Shown piece after piece: positions 54,436-64,000 of a stretch of DNA of 64,000 nt. A program made the position numbers and the translations under genes. This stretch comes from an uncultured Bacteroidales bacterium (lineage in GTDB: Bacteria; Bacteroidota; Bacteroidia; Bacteroidales; Bacteroidaceae): NCBI GenBank assembly GCA_902800305.1, contig CADCDP010000015.1:1-64000 (forward strand). The letters are read 5' to 3'. The notes under the pieces were generated by a model, which worked only from the letters and a program-made list of their open reading frames with translations, did no database searches and was not told the DNA's origin. The first letter of the stretch is position 1; each line of letters opens with the position of its first letter.

Positions 54436-55451
54436 TTGCTCGACATGGCTGATTTTAAGTTCTTCGATATTTCCAACATCTTGTTGATGGGCCTTACCGC
54501 TTTCTCCGCAATTTCGGGAGCCACTTCAATCGTTGGCCACTCGTATTTAAGCGTGTTGTAAAGTTTCTTCAAGGTGTTGAGCTTCATAAACTCACACTCA
54601 TTGCAGGAGCAACCTACCGTCTCTGTTGCCTCTGGTGGAGCCGGAATGAACAACTTGTCGGGACAGGCTTTCTTCATCTCATGCAGAATACCGCTTTCAG
54701 TCGCCACAATAAACTCTGTCGCTTCATCCTTAATGGCATAATTGAGCAGACCTGCGGTAGAGCCAATCACGTCTGCCACCTTCTGAATGGGAGCAGGACA
54801 CTCTGGATGAACCAATATCTTTGCTTGGGGATGCTCAGCCTTAATGGCTAAGATTTTCTCCAAAGAGAACTGACCATGCACATGGCAACCTCCATTCCAC
54901 AGGAGCATTTCGCGACCCGTGACAGAATTGATGTAGTTGCCCAAATTCTTGTCGGGACCAAAGATGAGTTTTTCATCCTGCGGGAAAGAATCGATGACCA
55001 ACTTGGCGTTGCTCGACGTAACGACTACATCCGTGAGTGCCTTCACAGCCGCCGTTGTATTGACGTAGCTCACGACTTTGTAACCAGGATGCTTATCCAC
55101 GAACTCTTTCAAGTCTTCTGCCTTGCAACTATCAGCCAATGAGCAACCTGCATTGAGGTCAAGCACCAGCACTTTCTTGTCGGGACAGAGTATTTTGTTC
55201 GTCTCGCCCATAAAGTGAACGCCGCACATCACAATGATGTCGGCATCGGTCTTTGCCGACCACTGCGCCAAAGCCAATGAATCGCCCACAAAATCGGCAA
55301 TATCTTGCACGGCTCCGTCCGTATAATAGTGAGCCAAAATCACCGCATTCTTCTCCTTGCACATCTTGCGGATTTCCGCATTCAGGTCAATGCCTTCGGG
55401 GATGGGTTCATCCACATACCCCTTTTCCAACCAAGAATCTTTCACTTCCAT
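54432..55451 (-). CDS. nadA: Quinolinate synthase NadA
   Basis: Makes quinolinate from iminoaspartate and dihydroxyacetone phosphate for NAD synthesis, using a [4Fe-4S] cluster. The 339-residue sequence has the three cluster cysteines in the expected places: MCGVHFMGETNKI, LWNGGCHVHGQF and CSCNECEFMKLNTLKKLYN, of which the first, one in the middle and the last group match the family. HPECPAPIQKVAD is also diagnostic. nadB and nadC are not in the window. It shares a message with mnmA. Confidence 0.95.
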   Translation of the reverse strand: MEVKDSWLEKGYVDEPIPEGIDLNAEIRKMCKEKNAVILAHYYTDGAVQDIADFVGDSLALAQWSAKTDADIIVMCGVHFMGETNKILCPDKKVLVLDLNAGCSLADSCKAEDLKEFVDKHPGYKVVSYVNTTAAVKALTDVVVTSSNAKLVIDSFPQDEKLIFGPDKNLGNYINSVTGREMLLWNGGCHVHGQFSLEKILAIKAEHPQAKILVHPECPAPIQKVADVIGSTAGLLNYAIKDEATEFIVATESGILHEMKKACPDKLFIPAPPEATETVGCSCNECEFMKLNTLKKLYNTLKYEWPTIEVAPEIAEKAVRPINKMLEISKNLKSAMSSK

Positions 55452-55480
55452 ATCAGAGAATTATTATTTGATAAGTTTTG

Positions 55481-55488
55481 CAAATATA
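55481..55488 (-). promoter_or_regulatory. -7 element for nadA-mnmA
   Basis: TATATTTG on the minus strand, a TAnnTTTG match, 30 nt before the nadA ATG. The -33 region lacks a clear TTTG. Confidence 0.5.
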
Positions 55489-55590
55489 TACATTATATAT
55501 AATATAACAGCCTTTTTATCACCGAAAGAAAACAAAAAGCCCTCTTTTTTACACCATTACTGCAAGTTTGTCTCTTTTACAGCTTCTTTT

Positions 55591-57042
55591 TCAGCATTCT
55601 TTGGGTGGAAGTTGGCGCTTGATTTTCCACCCTATCGCCGCCATCAAGATGGCCATACAAGGACTCAGTAAATTGAAAAAGCAATAAGGGAGATAGGTGA
55701 GTGTGGGAACGCCCAACACGGTGGATTGTGTCATGCCACAGGTGTTCCACGGCACTAACACAGATGTAACCGTGGCTGCATCCTCTGTAGTGCGACTCAA
55801 AAGACGATTCTCGTAACCTTGCTCATGGAAAATCGCTCGATACATATCAGCAGTTAAGACAATCGATATGAATTGGTCGCCCGTAGCGATGTTGAAAAAG
55901 ATTCCTGTACCTACGGTGGACGATACAAGACTGAAACGGCTATGTACAAAACGAACAATCACCTGCGTGATGCTATCAATCATTCCACTTGCCACCATGA
56001 CCGCACCAAAGCACATGGCACATATAATCAGCCAAATCGTGTTCAGCATTCCAGCCATACCTCCTGTAGAAACCAACTCGTTGAGAGACGCATTGCCTGT
56101 CTCAACGGCTGTCGCCCCATAGTACATCTGTGCCAAGCCACGAGTGAGGGTTGCTGCATAGGACATGGTGGAAGAACCTGCTATCTCACACAAGACATGA
56201 GGCTGAAGAATCAAAGCTACCACTCCTGCCATGACCGAAGAAGCAAACAATGTAATCAGCGATGGGACTCGACGAGCGATAAGTATTCCCGTCAACACAG
56301 GAACAAGCAATGTCCACAGCGAAATATTGAACGTATGCGACAAGCCTTCTGTATATTGATAGACATCGACCTCTACTTCATCATGGCCGCTAAACCCCAC
56401 GACAAAGAAGATAATCAATGCTATCACAAAGGATGGCACCGTCGTGTAAACCATATAACGAATGTGGACAAAGAGGTCTGTGCCAGAAGCCGATGAAGCT
56501 AAAATCGTCGTATCACTCAATGGTGACATCTTATCGCCGAAATAAGCTCCAGAAATAATGGCACCTGCTGCCCATGCTTCCGACACCCCTAATACATGGC
56601 CGATACCCAACAAGGCAACACCGATGGTGGCAATCGTCGTCCAAGAACTGCCCGACAATAACGACACCAAGGCGCAGATGATGCAGGAAGAAAACAGGAA
56701 GAATTGTGGAGACATGATCTGCACTCCATAATAAATCAATGTGGGAACTATACCGCTCACCATCCAAGAACCAGACAACATTCCGACGGTCAGAAGAATC
56801 AACAAGGTGATGGACACTCCACCCAAGGTCTTCATGATTTGTTTCTCAAATGTTTTCCACCGCACTTTGTACACCGCCATCGAGATAGAGATGCATACTG
56901 CCATACCCATCAACAGAGCCATCTGACTGCCTCCCTCCAGAGAATCACTGCCAAAAATAGCAATAACTACTGCTAATAGACTTATTAGCACCAACAGCGG
57001 AATAAAAGAGATGAGCGGATGAGGAAGTTTCTTTTCTGCCAT
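55591..57042 (-). CDS. nhaC: Na+/H+ antiporter NhaC
   Basis: A 483-residue polytopic antiporter. The start at 57042 (MAEKKLPHPLISFIPLLVLI) is preferred over an ATG seven codons upstream. Family motifs include SLLSGSSWTTIATIGVALLGIG, GAYFGDKMSPLSDTTILASSASG, and the C-terminal TEDAATVTSVLVPWNTCGM. It lies 68 bp behind atpK on the same strand. A sodium-linked role next to a V-ATPase with a Na+-type rotor subunit is a natural reading; see the finding. Confidence 0.9.
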   Translation of the reverse strand: MAEKKLPHPLISFIPLLVLISLLAVVIAIFGSDSLEGGSQMALLMGMAVCISISMAVYKVRWKTFEKQIMKTLGGVSITLLILLTVGMLSGSWMVSGIVPTLIYYGVQIMSPQFFLFSSCIICALVSLLSGSSWTTIATIGVALLGIGHVLGVSEAWAAGAIISGAYFGDKMSPLSDTTILASSASGTDLFVHIRYMVYTTVPSFVIALIIFFVVGFSGHDEVEVDVYQYTEGLSHTFNISLWTLLVPVLTGILIARRVPSLITLFASSVMAGVVALILQPHVLCEIAGSSTMSYAATLTRGLAQMYYGATAVETGNASLNELVSTGGMAGMLNTIWLIICAMCFGAVMVASGMIDSITQVIVRFVHSRFSLVSSTVGTGIFFNIATGDQFISIVLTADMYRAIFHEQGYENRLLSRTTEDAATVTSVLVPWNTCGMTQSTVLGVPTLTYLPYCFFNLLSPCMAILMAAIGWKIKRQLPPKEC

Positions 57043-57110
57043 GTATTGAATAAAAGGCGACAACCTTGTAGGGCTGCCGCCTTTGTTTTATACTTCTATT
57101 GAACGAAAGA

Positions 57111-57653
<543 letters not shown>

Positions 57654-59537
57654 TTAATGTTTAATAGCAAACGGTTGATATTCGGTACCATTTCCTTCGA
57701 AGTTGGCGTTCTTGAAGTACTCCACGAAGGTGAGTCGCATCGGATGCACGAAAGACGAAATCATACAGAGACCGAAGTTGATGCCATGTCCGAAGAGCAG
57801 GATGATGAGCATGACCAGTTCGTGAACCACGGGAATGTCGGGACTCATGTCCATAGCAAGACTGTTGAACACCGAACCGAGCACACCACCCGTAAGCCCG
57901 AGGGCAAAGAGTCGGATATAAGACAGCAAGTCGCCCAAGAGTCCTGTGGACATACCGTAGGTGGCCCAAATTCCTGCACCAAAGTTGCTTCCCACACCCA
58001 GCGCCTTGCCAAGAGCAGAGTCTTTCTTGTAGGCGTTGGGATTGTTGAGGAAGAAGATGCCAAGGGCAGAAAGGGCAATGAGGGCATAGAGCACGTATTG
58101 CACGGTCTGTGGCAACTCTGCCCCAAAGAGAGGTAAGCCAAAGAGTATAGTAGCACTGACCAACGCAACTACCCACGAGAACTTGCCCACACCATAAACG
58201 AAGCCGTAGTTCTTCACCGCCTTGCAACCAGCGAGCGTCATACCGAGCAACACTTGGATAAGACCGATGATGACGGAAATGACCATCATGGGCGAGTAGC
58301 CGAAGAAGCTGTCCTTCATCGAGTCGTTGATGAAGTAAGGCTGGATGGGCTTGATGAACTCCCAATCCACCTTAGACAGGTCGATGCCAAAGAAGGTACC
58401 CGTGATAAATCCGCAGATGCAGGTCATGCCACCCAACAACGCTCCGAGCTTGCCGTAGGAAGCAAAGTCGGGCTTCGCAAAGATGAGGGCAATGCTGACA
58501 CCAAGGATAATCAAGCCGTATCCCATGTCGCCCATGCAGAGTCCGAAGAAGAGCATGAAGAACGGGGCAAAGAAAGGCAATGGGTCGATGTCGTGGTAAT
58601 TCGGCAACGAATACATACGCAGGATGGGTTCGAAGAGCGACGAGAACTTGTCGTTCTTAATCTTGATGGGCACATTGTCCTCGAAAGCAGGGTCTTCCAG
58701 TTCGTAGAAGATGTGCTCCCGTTCAAGGTAGTCCACCACCTTATCCGCATTCTCCTTCAGTGTCCATCCAATCATCAATCTGACGGCACCATCGGCGATG
58801 CTCTCCTGACTAAGATGCACCTTAGAGAGCTGAATGTCATTTTCGTTGGCCAACTGTCCCGCCTCAATAGAGGCACGGTCAACCGCTTGCACCTGCAACA
58901 ACTGCTCATGGATGCCAGCCAGTTGCTCGCCCAACGTCTTGCGACGCTCTTGATAGAAGGACAACGACTCTTCGGGAAGGAAAAGACGTTCAGCCGTAAT
59001 CTCAGGCTCCTTTTCCTCGTCGGAGAAAGCGACGAAATAAGTCTTCTTATTCAACTCGTTGACGGGTGTGGCGAAGTACTTCTCGCCCCACTCTGCCTTA
59101 TACATCTTATTATTAACAGCATAGAAATAAGGCTTATAGCCAGAGGCTTCGAGCTGACGAATCGTGTCCCAGCAGAACTCGCCAAAAGGTTCCAGCTGGC
59201 GAATGGCTTCGTCGGTGGCATCAATGCTATGCTTCACGCTGTTTTCGTCCACCAGCAAGCGCTCTACAGTGTCCACCAACGAAAGTCCCTTGGAGGCATC
59301 TGCTGGTTGAGGCACGTAAGTAGTGGAAGACTCGTATGACTCTGCAGCGAAGTCAAGTGCTTTGATAGCCTCCTTATAACGCGCAGCAAGGTCAAGCCCA
59401 GCCTGCAGTTCGTCGCTGGTGGCACCACGCTGAAGCTCTTCCACATGGATAACACCCAACTGACGAATGTCGGCGATGAACTTGTCATATTCCTTCGTCG
59501 TGACGAGGAACGTAAGTTTCTTCATATCCTGTATCAT
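57654..59537 (-). CDS. atpI: V-type ATPase subunit I (stator, membrane)
   Basis: Equivalent of the a subunit: a 627-residue protein with a cytoplasmic N-terminal half (about 1-310, coiled coils in FAAESYESSTTYV and EHIFYELED) and a C-terminal half with about eight membrane helices that form the ion half-channels (YGLIILGVSIALIFA, VISVIIGLIQVLLGMTLAG, LFALGLTGGVLGSVFNSLA). The ATG overlaps the atpD stop as ATGA, which favours this start over MKKLTF four codons later. Its length fits family members of 600-660 residues. Confidence 0.92.
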   Translation of the reverse strand: MIQDMKKLTFLVTTKEYDKFIADIRQLGVIHVEELQRGATSDELQAGLDLAARYKEAIKALDFAAESYESSTTYVPQPADASKGLSLVDTVERLLVDENSVKHSIDATDEAIRQLEPFGEFCWDTIRQLEASGYKPYFYAVNNKMYKAEWGEKYFATPVNELNKKTYFVAFSDEEKEPEITAERLFLPEESLSFYQERRKTLGEQLAGIHEQLLQVQAVDRASIEAGQLANENDIQLSKVHLSQESIADGAVRLMIGWTLKENADKVVDYLEREHIFYELEDPAFEDNVPIKIKNDKFSSLFEPILRMYSLPNYHDIDPLPFFAPFFMLFFGLCMGDMGYGLIILGVSIALIFAKPDFASYGKLGALLGGMTCICGFITGTFFGIDLSKVDWEFIKPIQPYFINDSMKDSFFGYSPMMVISVIIGLIQVLLGMTLAGCKAVKNYGFVYGVGKFSWVVALVSATILFGLPLFGAELPQTVQYVLYALIALSALGIFFLNNPNAYKKDSALGKALGVGSNFGAGIWATYGMSTGLLGDLLSYIRLFALGLTGGVLGSVFNSLAMDMSPDIPVVHELVMLIILLFGHGINFGLCMISSFVHPMRLTFVEYFKNANFEGNGTEYQPFAIKH

Positions 59538-60151
59538 ACCGCAACTTCTTCCTCCTTTCTCTTTCTCGCCTCTTGCAAAGACTTGAGAATCTTTTGGGAC
59601 GACTTGGAGAGGTTCTCCTCGTCTTCCATGAATCGCTTTATCTTGCGCACCGCCTCTTGGAAGCCCGGTATCTGGACTTTCTCGAAGAGGTTCACCTTTT
59701 GGGTCGTCTTGCGACGCGCATGGTCAAGCAGAGCGAGTTTGGCAAGGACAAATTCACGCTCCACGGCAGTCTTGGCGAGTCCCTGCAACAGATTGATACC
59801 GTCGAAGTACCACTTCGGGGCAGAGAAGAGTCCGAAAGGCTTCACGTCCAACGCTATATTCAAGAGTACAGGCACACGCACACCTGCCACCTTCTTCACG
59901 TCGAGTTGCACGTCTTTCAGGCTCACCAGCGATGCGTCGAATTCTCCCCACAGGGCGTACATCGACTCATAGCCAGCAATCTGACTTTGCAGTTTCCGTT
60001 CCAAGGTCTCCGCTTCTTCCTTGCACTTCTTCACCTCCAGACGCAACGCCGTTTCCTTGTTCTTGATGATAGGCAAGGTGCGCTGTCGCATCTTCAGGTT
60101 TTTCTCAATCTGCTGAAGCGATGTCTTGTTATATTGAAACTTAATCGCCAT
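59534..60151 (-). CDS. atpD: V-type ATPase subunit D (central stalk)
   Basis: Coiled-coil shaft rotating inside the A3B3 head. The 205-residue sequence starts MAIKFQYNKTSLQQIEKNLKMRQRTLPIIKNK and ends with a long basic coiled coil (RKIKRFMEDEENLSKSSQKILKSLQEARKRKEEE). It is 3 nt from atpB and overlaps atpI by four bases. Confidence 0.93.
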   Translation of the reverse strand: MAIKFQYNKTSLQQIEKNLKMRQRTLPIIKNKETALRLEVKKCKEEAETLERKLQSQIAGYESMYALWGEFDASLVSLKDVQLDVKKVAGVRVPVLLNIALDVKPFGLFSAPKWYFDGINLLQGLAKTAVEREFVLAKLALLDHARRKTTQKVNLFEKVQIPGFQEAVRKIKRFMEDEENLSKSSQKILKSLQEARKRKEEEVAV

Positions 60152-60154
60152 ACT

Positions 60155-61477
60155 TTACTTCCAATAAATGTCTGTAAATTCACGCTTGATGTTGACTTCC
60201 TCCAACTTGAAGTACTTCTTGAAGAGAGACCACGTAACATCCAGCATTTCAGTGGTGTCGAGGTTCACGTCGATAGCAAGAAGTTTGTTGGCATACTCCT
60301 TGGCGAAGTCGAGACAGCGGTTGTCGTAGTCGGTCAAGTCGAAACCATTCTCCAACTTCGTCTTGGCGTTAGCGGCATCCGAGTAAAGACGAATGGCGGC
60401 GTTCATCACCTGCGAATGGTCTTTACGTGTCTTCTTACCAGCCACCAGCTGCTTCAGACGAGAGAGTGAACGGAATGGGTCAACAATCACCTTACCAATG
60501 TCGGAGTCGCGACGCAGGTAGAGCTGACCCTCGGTGATGTAACCCGTGTTGTCAGGCACAGCATGCGTGATGTCGCCACCCGACAGCGTGGTCACGGCGA
60601 TAATCGTGATGGAGCCACCACCCGCACTTTCGGGGAACTGCACGGCCTTCTCGTAAATCTTCGCCAAGTCGGAATAGAGCGAACCCGGCATAGAGTCCTT
60701 CGATGGAATCTGGTCCATACGGTTCGACACGATGGAGAGCGAGTCGGCGTAAGAAGTCATGTCCGTCAAGAGCACCAGCACCGTCTCATGCTTCTCCACT
60801 GCGAAGTACTCGGCTGCCGTCAGAGCCATGTCTGGTACCAACAGACGCTCCACAGCAGGGTCTTCGGTCGTATTCATAAATGCGATGATTCGGTCGAGCG
60901 CACCAGCATTCGAGAACGTATTCTTGAAGAAATAATAGTCATCATTCGTCATACCCATACCGCCGAGGATAATCTTATCCACCTTCGCACGGAGTGCCAC
61001 CAATGCCATCACCTCGTTAAACGGTTGGTCGGGGTCGGCAAAGAACGGAATCTTCTGGCCAGACACCAGCGTGTTGTTCAAGTCGATACCAGCGATACCC
61101 GTGGCAATCAGTTCTGACGGTTGCTTACGACGCACAGGGTTCACCGACGGACCACCGATTTCCACTTCCTTGCCCTCAATCTCTGGGCCTCCGTCGATGG
61201 GGTGTCCGTAGGCATTGAAGAAGCGTCCAGCCAACTGTTCGCTCACCTTCAGCGAAGGAGCCTTGCCCAAGAACACCACTTCGGCGTTCGTCGGGATGCC
61301 TCCCGTACCTTCAAACACCTGCAGGGTCACGTCGTCACCCGCAATTTTCACTACCTGAGCCAGCTTGCCATTGATGGTAGCAAGCTCATCGTATCCGACC
61401 CCCTTTGCCTTGAGGGAGACGGTGGCCTTCGTAATCTGGCCAATCTTTGTATATACTTTCTGAAAAGCTGTAGCCAT
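60155..61477 (-). CDS. atpB: V-type ATPase subunit B (regulatory head)
   Basis: Non-catalytic head subunit, 440 residues. The nucleotide-loop position reads VSGQKIPFFADPDQPFNEV instead of a P-loop, diagnostic of B subunits. VLLTDMTSYADSLSIVSNRMDQIPSK and PGSLYSDLAKIYEKA are conserved blocks. It follows atpA by 6 nt. Confidence 0.95.
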   Translation of the reverse strand: MATAFQKVYTKIGQITKATVSLKAKGVGYDELATINGKLAQVVKIAGDDVTLQVFEGTGGIPTNAEVVFLGKAPSLKVSEQLAGRFFNAYGHPIDGGPEIEGKEVEIGGPSVNPVRRKQPSELIATGIAGIDLNNTLVSGQKIPFFADPDQPFNEVMALVALRAKVDKIILGGMGMTNDDYYFFKNTFSNAGALDRIIAFMNTTEDPAVERLLVPDMALTAAEYFAVEKHETVLVLLTDMTSYADSLSIVSNRMDQIPSKDSMPGSLYSDLAKIYEKAVQFPESAGGGSITIIAVTTLSGGDITHAVPDNTGYITEGQLYLRRDSDIGKVIVDPFRSLSRLKQLVAGKKTRKDHSQVMNAAIRLYSDAANAKTKLENGFDLTDYDNRCLDFAKEYANKLLAIDVNLDTTEMLDVTWSLFKKYFKLEEVNIKREFTDIYWK

Positions 61478-61483
61478 AGTCGT

Positions 61484-63226
61484 TTATGCGGCAAGCATTG
61501 CCTTGATTTGTGAAACAAAGTCGTTATACTGTTCACTTCTGAACTCCGAGTAGTTCATCTGTTTACAGAGGTTGATGAGTTTACGGAAGAAGTCCACGCA
61601 GTCCTCGAAGTGGTCGAATTGGAAGTCCGTCTCACAGATTTCCGTCACGAGGTCGAGGATGGCCTCCTGACGTTCCAGAGAAGTCACGGCATCCACCTCG
61701 TCGAAGGCATCCTGCTGGAGCACCACAAAGTCGATGATTTCCGACTTCCAGAACACCACGTGATAATCTACTGGCACACCATCGTCACCCAGGATGTTGA
61801 TTTGCTCCGCAATCTCCTTACCGCGCTGCATACGAGTCTTCAGCGCCAGCACCTTCGGAATCCACTTGTCGTTAATCTTCTTCGAGATATATTCGGCAAA
61901 CTCCGGATATTCCAGATACTTCGAGTAAGAATCAATCGGGTTCACGGCTGGGTAGCGCTTCTTGTCCGCACGGTCTTGTTCCAGTCCGTAGAAACAACGA
62001 GCCACCTTCTTCGTGTTCTCCGTCACAGGCTCCTTCAGGTTACCACCAGCCGGCGACACCGTACCGATGAACGTGATGGAACCAATTTCGCCGTTGTTCA
62101 GATACACATAACCCGCACGTCCGTAGAAGTTCGAGATCAAGGCACCCAAGTCCATCGGGAATGCGTCGGGACCAGGCAGTTCCTCCATACGGTTCGACAT
62201 CTCGCGCAAGGCCTGTGCCCAACGAGAAGTGGAGTCGGCCATCAGCAACACGCGCAGACCCATCGAACGGTAATATTCTGCCATCGTCATGGCTGTATAA
62301 ACCGAAGCCTCACGCGCAGCCACAGGCATGTTCGACGTGTTGGCGATGATGATGGTACGCTCCATCAGCTTGCGTCCCGTATGTGGGTCGTCCAGCTCGG
62401 GGAACTCCGTGAAGATTTCCACCACCTCGTTCGCACGCTCACCACAGGCAGCGATAATCACGATGTCAGCCTCAGCCTGTTTCGAGATGGCGTGCTGCAA
62501 CACCGTCTTACCCGTACCGAAAGGACCAGGGATGAAGCCTGTACCGCCTTCCACAATCGGGTTAAACGTGTCAATGGTACGCACACCCGTTTCGAGCAAC
62601 TTGAAGGGACGTGGTTTTTCCTTATAATTGGTCATGGCAAACTTTACGGGCCAGTGCTGCACCATATCGACCTTCACCTCAGTGCCGTCCTCCTTCGTGA
62701 GCACAGCCACCACATCGTGAATCTTATACTTGCCAGCCTTCACGATGCTCTTCACTTTGGCCTTGCCCTCCAGCTGAAATGGAGCCATAATTTTCAGTTT
62801 CTGGGAGTTTTCTTCCACCTCGCCGAGCCATGCCGACCCTTCCACTTCGTCACCCACCTTGGCAAGTGGCACGAAATCCCACTCACGTTCTGCATCCAGC
62901 GGTTCGGTATATTGGCCACGCTTCAGGAAGACACCCTCCATCTTGTCGAGGTCATTCTGCAGACCGTCGAAATTCTTCGACAACATACCGGGACCTAACT
63001 GCACTTCGAGCATGTGTCCCGTAAAATCGGCTGGAGCACCAACCTTCAGTCCACGTGTCGATTCAAACACCTGGACATACACGTCACTGCCCACCACCTT
63101 GATGACCTCGCTCATCAATCGGTCGCCACCCGTCTCGATATAGCAGATTTCGCCCTGCTTCACGGGGCCATCCACCTTGAGCGTCACCATGTTGGCAATA
63201 ACGCCACTAACTGTTCCTTTTGTCAT
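61484..63226 (-). CDS. atpA: V-type ATPase subunit A (catalytic head)
   Basis: Catalytic ATPase subunit of 580 residues. The P-loop is GPFGTGKTVLQ; the A-specific extra domain of about 90 residues lies between the N-terminal barrel and the nucleotide domain (roughly 110-200). The catalytic region ADIVIIAACGERANEVVEI and MADSTSRWAQALREMSNRMEELPG are intact. It is 20 bp downstream of the DUF2764 gene. Confidence 0.96.
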   Translation of the reverse strand: MTKGTVSGVIANMVTLKVDGPVKQGEICYIETGGDRLMSEVIKVVGSDVYVQVFESTRGLKVGAPADFTGHMLEVQLGPGMLSKNFDGLQNDLDKMEGVFLKRGQYTEPLDAEREWDFVPLAKVGDEVEGSAWLGEVEENSQKLKIMAPFQLEGKAKVKSIVKAGKYKIHDVVAVLTKEDGTEVKVDMVQHWPVKFAMTNYKEKPRPFKLLETGVRTIDTFNPIVEGGTGFIPGPFGTGKTVLQHAISKQAEADIVIIAACGERANEVVEIFTEFPELDDPHTGRKLMERTIIIANTSNMPVAAREASVYTAMTMAEYYRSMGLRVLLMADSTSRWAQALREMSNRMEELPGPDAFPMDLGALISNFYGRAGYVYLNNGEIGSITFIGTVSPAGGNLKEPVTENTKKVARCFYGLEQDRADKKRYPAVNPIDSYSKYLEYPEFAEYISKKINDKWIPKVLALKTRMQRGKEIAEQINILGDDGVPVDYHVVFWKSEIIDFVVLQQDAFDEVDAVTSLERQEAILDLVTEICETDFQFDHFEDCVDFFRKLINLCKQMNYSEFRSEQYNDFVSQIKAMLAA

Positions 63227-63246
63227 ATCTTGATAATTTTTCTTAT

Positions 63247-64000
63247 TTACTTCTGAAATTCTTCGGGCACACGAGCTTCTCCACGGAGATTCTCAATAAT
63301 CTGGCGGAATGTCTCCTTGCCAGTTTCCACATCGAGCTTGTCCCAACGTGCCAGCATGTCGAGCTTGCAGAGATAGGCAAACACAGCCTCGATGGAGAAA
63401 ATGTTGAAGAACGTCTGCTCTTCGAGCCAAAGCCACTTGAAAGCATCCATCTTCTTCTCCTTCTCCACCGGATCCTCACATTCCACAATCTTCACCAAGT
63501 CGGCCACATAGTCATATTCTGCCGTCAAGTTGAAGTCCTTCGTGTTGTTCGTCAGAATCATCTCCGTCACCTCATCCTCGCCCTGAATGTAGTCCGCCAC
63601 ATTCCAGCCGTTCCTGCGAGCCAAGAAAGCCGTGAGGATGTTGGTAATGTCGAGGTTGAGCTTATACCACTGGCGCACCATCTTGTTCGGGCACGTCTCG
63701 ATGGCATACCGATAAAACTTATAGAGCATGTCGTCTTCGGCGAAATATTCCTCCTTATCCTTATTATACGCATACCCACGCGCAAACTCGCTCATGAAGC
63801 TCGGATAACGATGCACATTGAAGTTCATCTCCCGTGCCGAAGTCATCAAATCGACATACTGTTCCATGGTCAAGTTGCCGTCGTACTCAATCTCCGCCTT
63901 CGGATTCTTCAAAAGCTTCACGAGGTTCGTGCAGTCGTTCTTGAGGAAGAAGTAATAGAGCACCTTCTTGTCGCCATCCGACAAGACCGCATCCAGTTCC
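63247..64000 (-). CDS. DUF2764 protein, V-ATPase-associated (partial)
   Basis: Incomplete at its 5' end: the reading frame continues to the right edge of the window, where it reads ELDAVLSDGDKKVLYYFFLKN, so at least 250 codons are present and the true start lies outside. Bacteroidetes V-ATPase operons have a DUF2764 gene between atpE and atpA, and this helical sequence (FNVHRYPSFMSEFARGYAYN, WKWLEEQTFFNIFSIEAVFAYLCKLDML-like) fits it. It may replace subunit C, the stalk-to-ring connector, for which no separate gene is visible; that is an inference from position. Confidence 0.75.
   Translation of the reverse strand, partial: ELDAVLSDGDKKVLYYFFLKNDCTNLVKLLKNPKAEIEYDGNLTMEQYVDLMTSAREMNFNVHRYPSFMSEFARGYAYNKDKEEYFAEDDMLYKFYRYAIETCPNKMVRQWYKLNLDITNILTAFLARRNGWNVADYIQGEDEVTEMILTNNTKDFNLTAEYDYVADLVKIVECEDPVEKEKKMDAFKWLWLEEQTFFNIFSIEAVFAYLCKLDMLARWDKLDVETGKETFRQIIENLRGEARVPEEFQK

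Noticed and set aside
58254..59339. 361-codon plus-strand ORF opposite atpI
   Set aside because: Antisense shadow of the V-ATPase I gene without a promoter or a family signature.
61610..62998. 462-codon plus-strand ORF opposite atpA
   Set aside because: Antisense to the catalytic V-ATPase subunit; His/Arg/Leu-rich shadow frame.

Overview
The window looks like a chromosomal segment of a Bacteroidales bacterium, most likely Prevotella or a close relative. Evidence: promoters fit the Bacteroidetes consensus (TTG/TTTG, about 20 nt, then TAnnTTTG) instead of the sigma-70 pattern; leaders lack clear Shine-Dalgarno sequences; and the gene set is characteristic of the group (GT3-type glycogen synthase, class III fructose-1,6-bisphosphatase, a V-type ATPase operon with a DUF2764 gene, DUF4468, DUF4886 and DUF5687-type proteins, AsnA, a trpBEGDCFA operon). 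I see no rRNA, tRNA, phage, insertion sequence or CRISPR locus. Coding density is high and most genes are housekeeping genes.

Layout. 0.4-5.8 kb (minus strand): ftsK, a lolA-like gene and a two-gene ABC exporter whose ATPase seems to have lost its H-loop. 6-15 kb (minus): a TPR lipoprotein-like or periplasmic protein, glycogen phosphorylase plus glycogen synthase, ligA and asnA. 15.6-27.9 kb (plus): lon, tgt, an LptF/G permease, a DEAD-box helicase, then an envelope cluster (outer-membrane protein, TPR protein, LptC, PpiD/SurA-type foldase). 28-35.6 kb: a noncoding 23-bp tandem array, secreted proteins ending in GKKV-type tails, a 47-codon ORF, a PF14907-type nucleotidyltransferase, fbp and DUF4468. 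35.6-38.4 kb (minus): a beta-helix protein and a TMEM43-family protein. 38.6-45.4 kb (plus): a complete tryptophan operon behind an attenuator whose leader peptide contains Trp-Trp-Trp. 45.5-50.7 kb (plus): a DUF4886 protein, a small secreted protein, an altronate-dehydratase family enzyme and an NhaC-family antiporter. 50.8-64 kb (minus): a large secreted protein, mnmA-nadA, NhaC, and the V-ATPase operon (K, I, D, B, A, DUF2764), which runs off the right edge.

How the genes work together. The V-ATPase rotor subunit carries every Na+ ligand known from the Enterococcus hirae NtpK ring, and an NhaC antiporter lies just downstream, so this segment probably handles sodium bioenergetics. The trp genes supply the full chorismate-to-tryptophan pathway under attenuation. 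LptC, an LptF/G permease, a LolA-like protein, an outer-membrane protein and a SurA/PpiD foldase contribute to envelope assembly.

The most unusual material is noncoding: (i) a strictly phased, decayed 23-bp tandem array with a 69-bp higher-order period; (ii) a dispersed family of about 97-bp elements, each with three GTCGGGT-type palindromes and a conserved CGAGC right end, with a likely relative that keeps the ends but has a different core; and (iii) several intercistronic spacers built from short iterated words or long repetitive inverted repeats.
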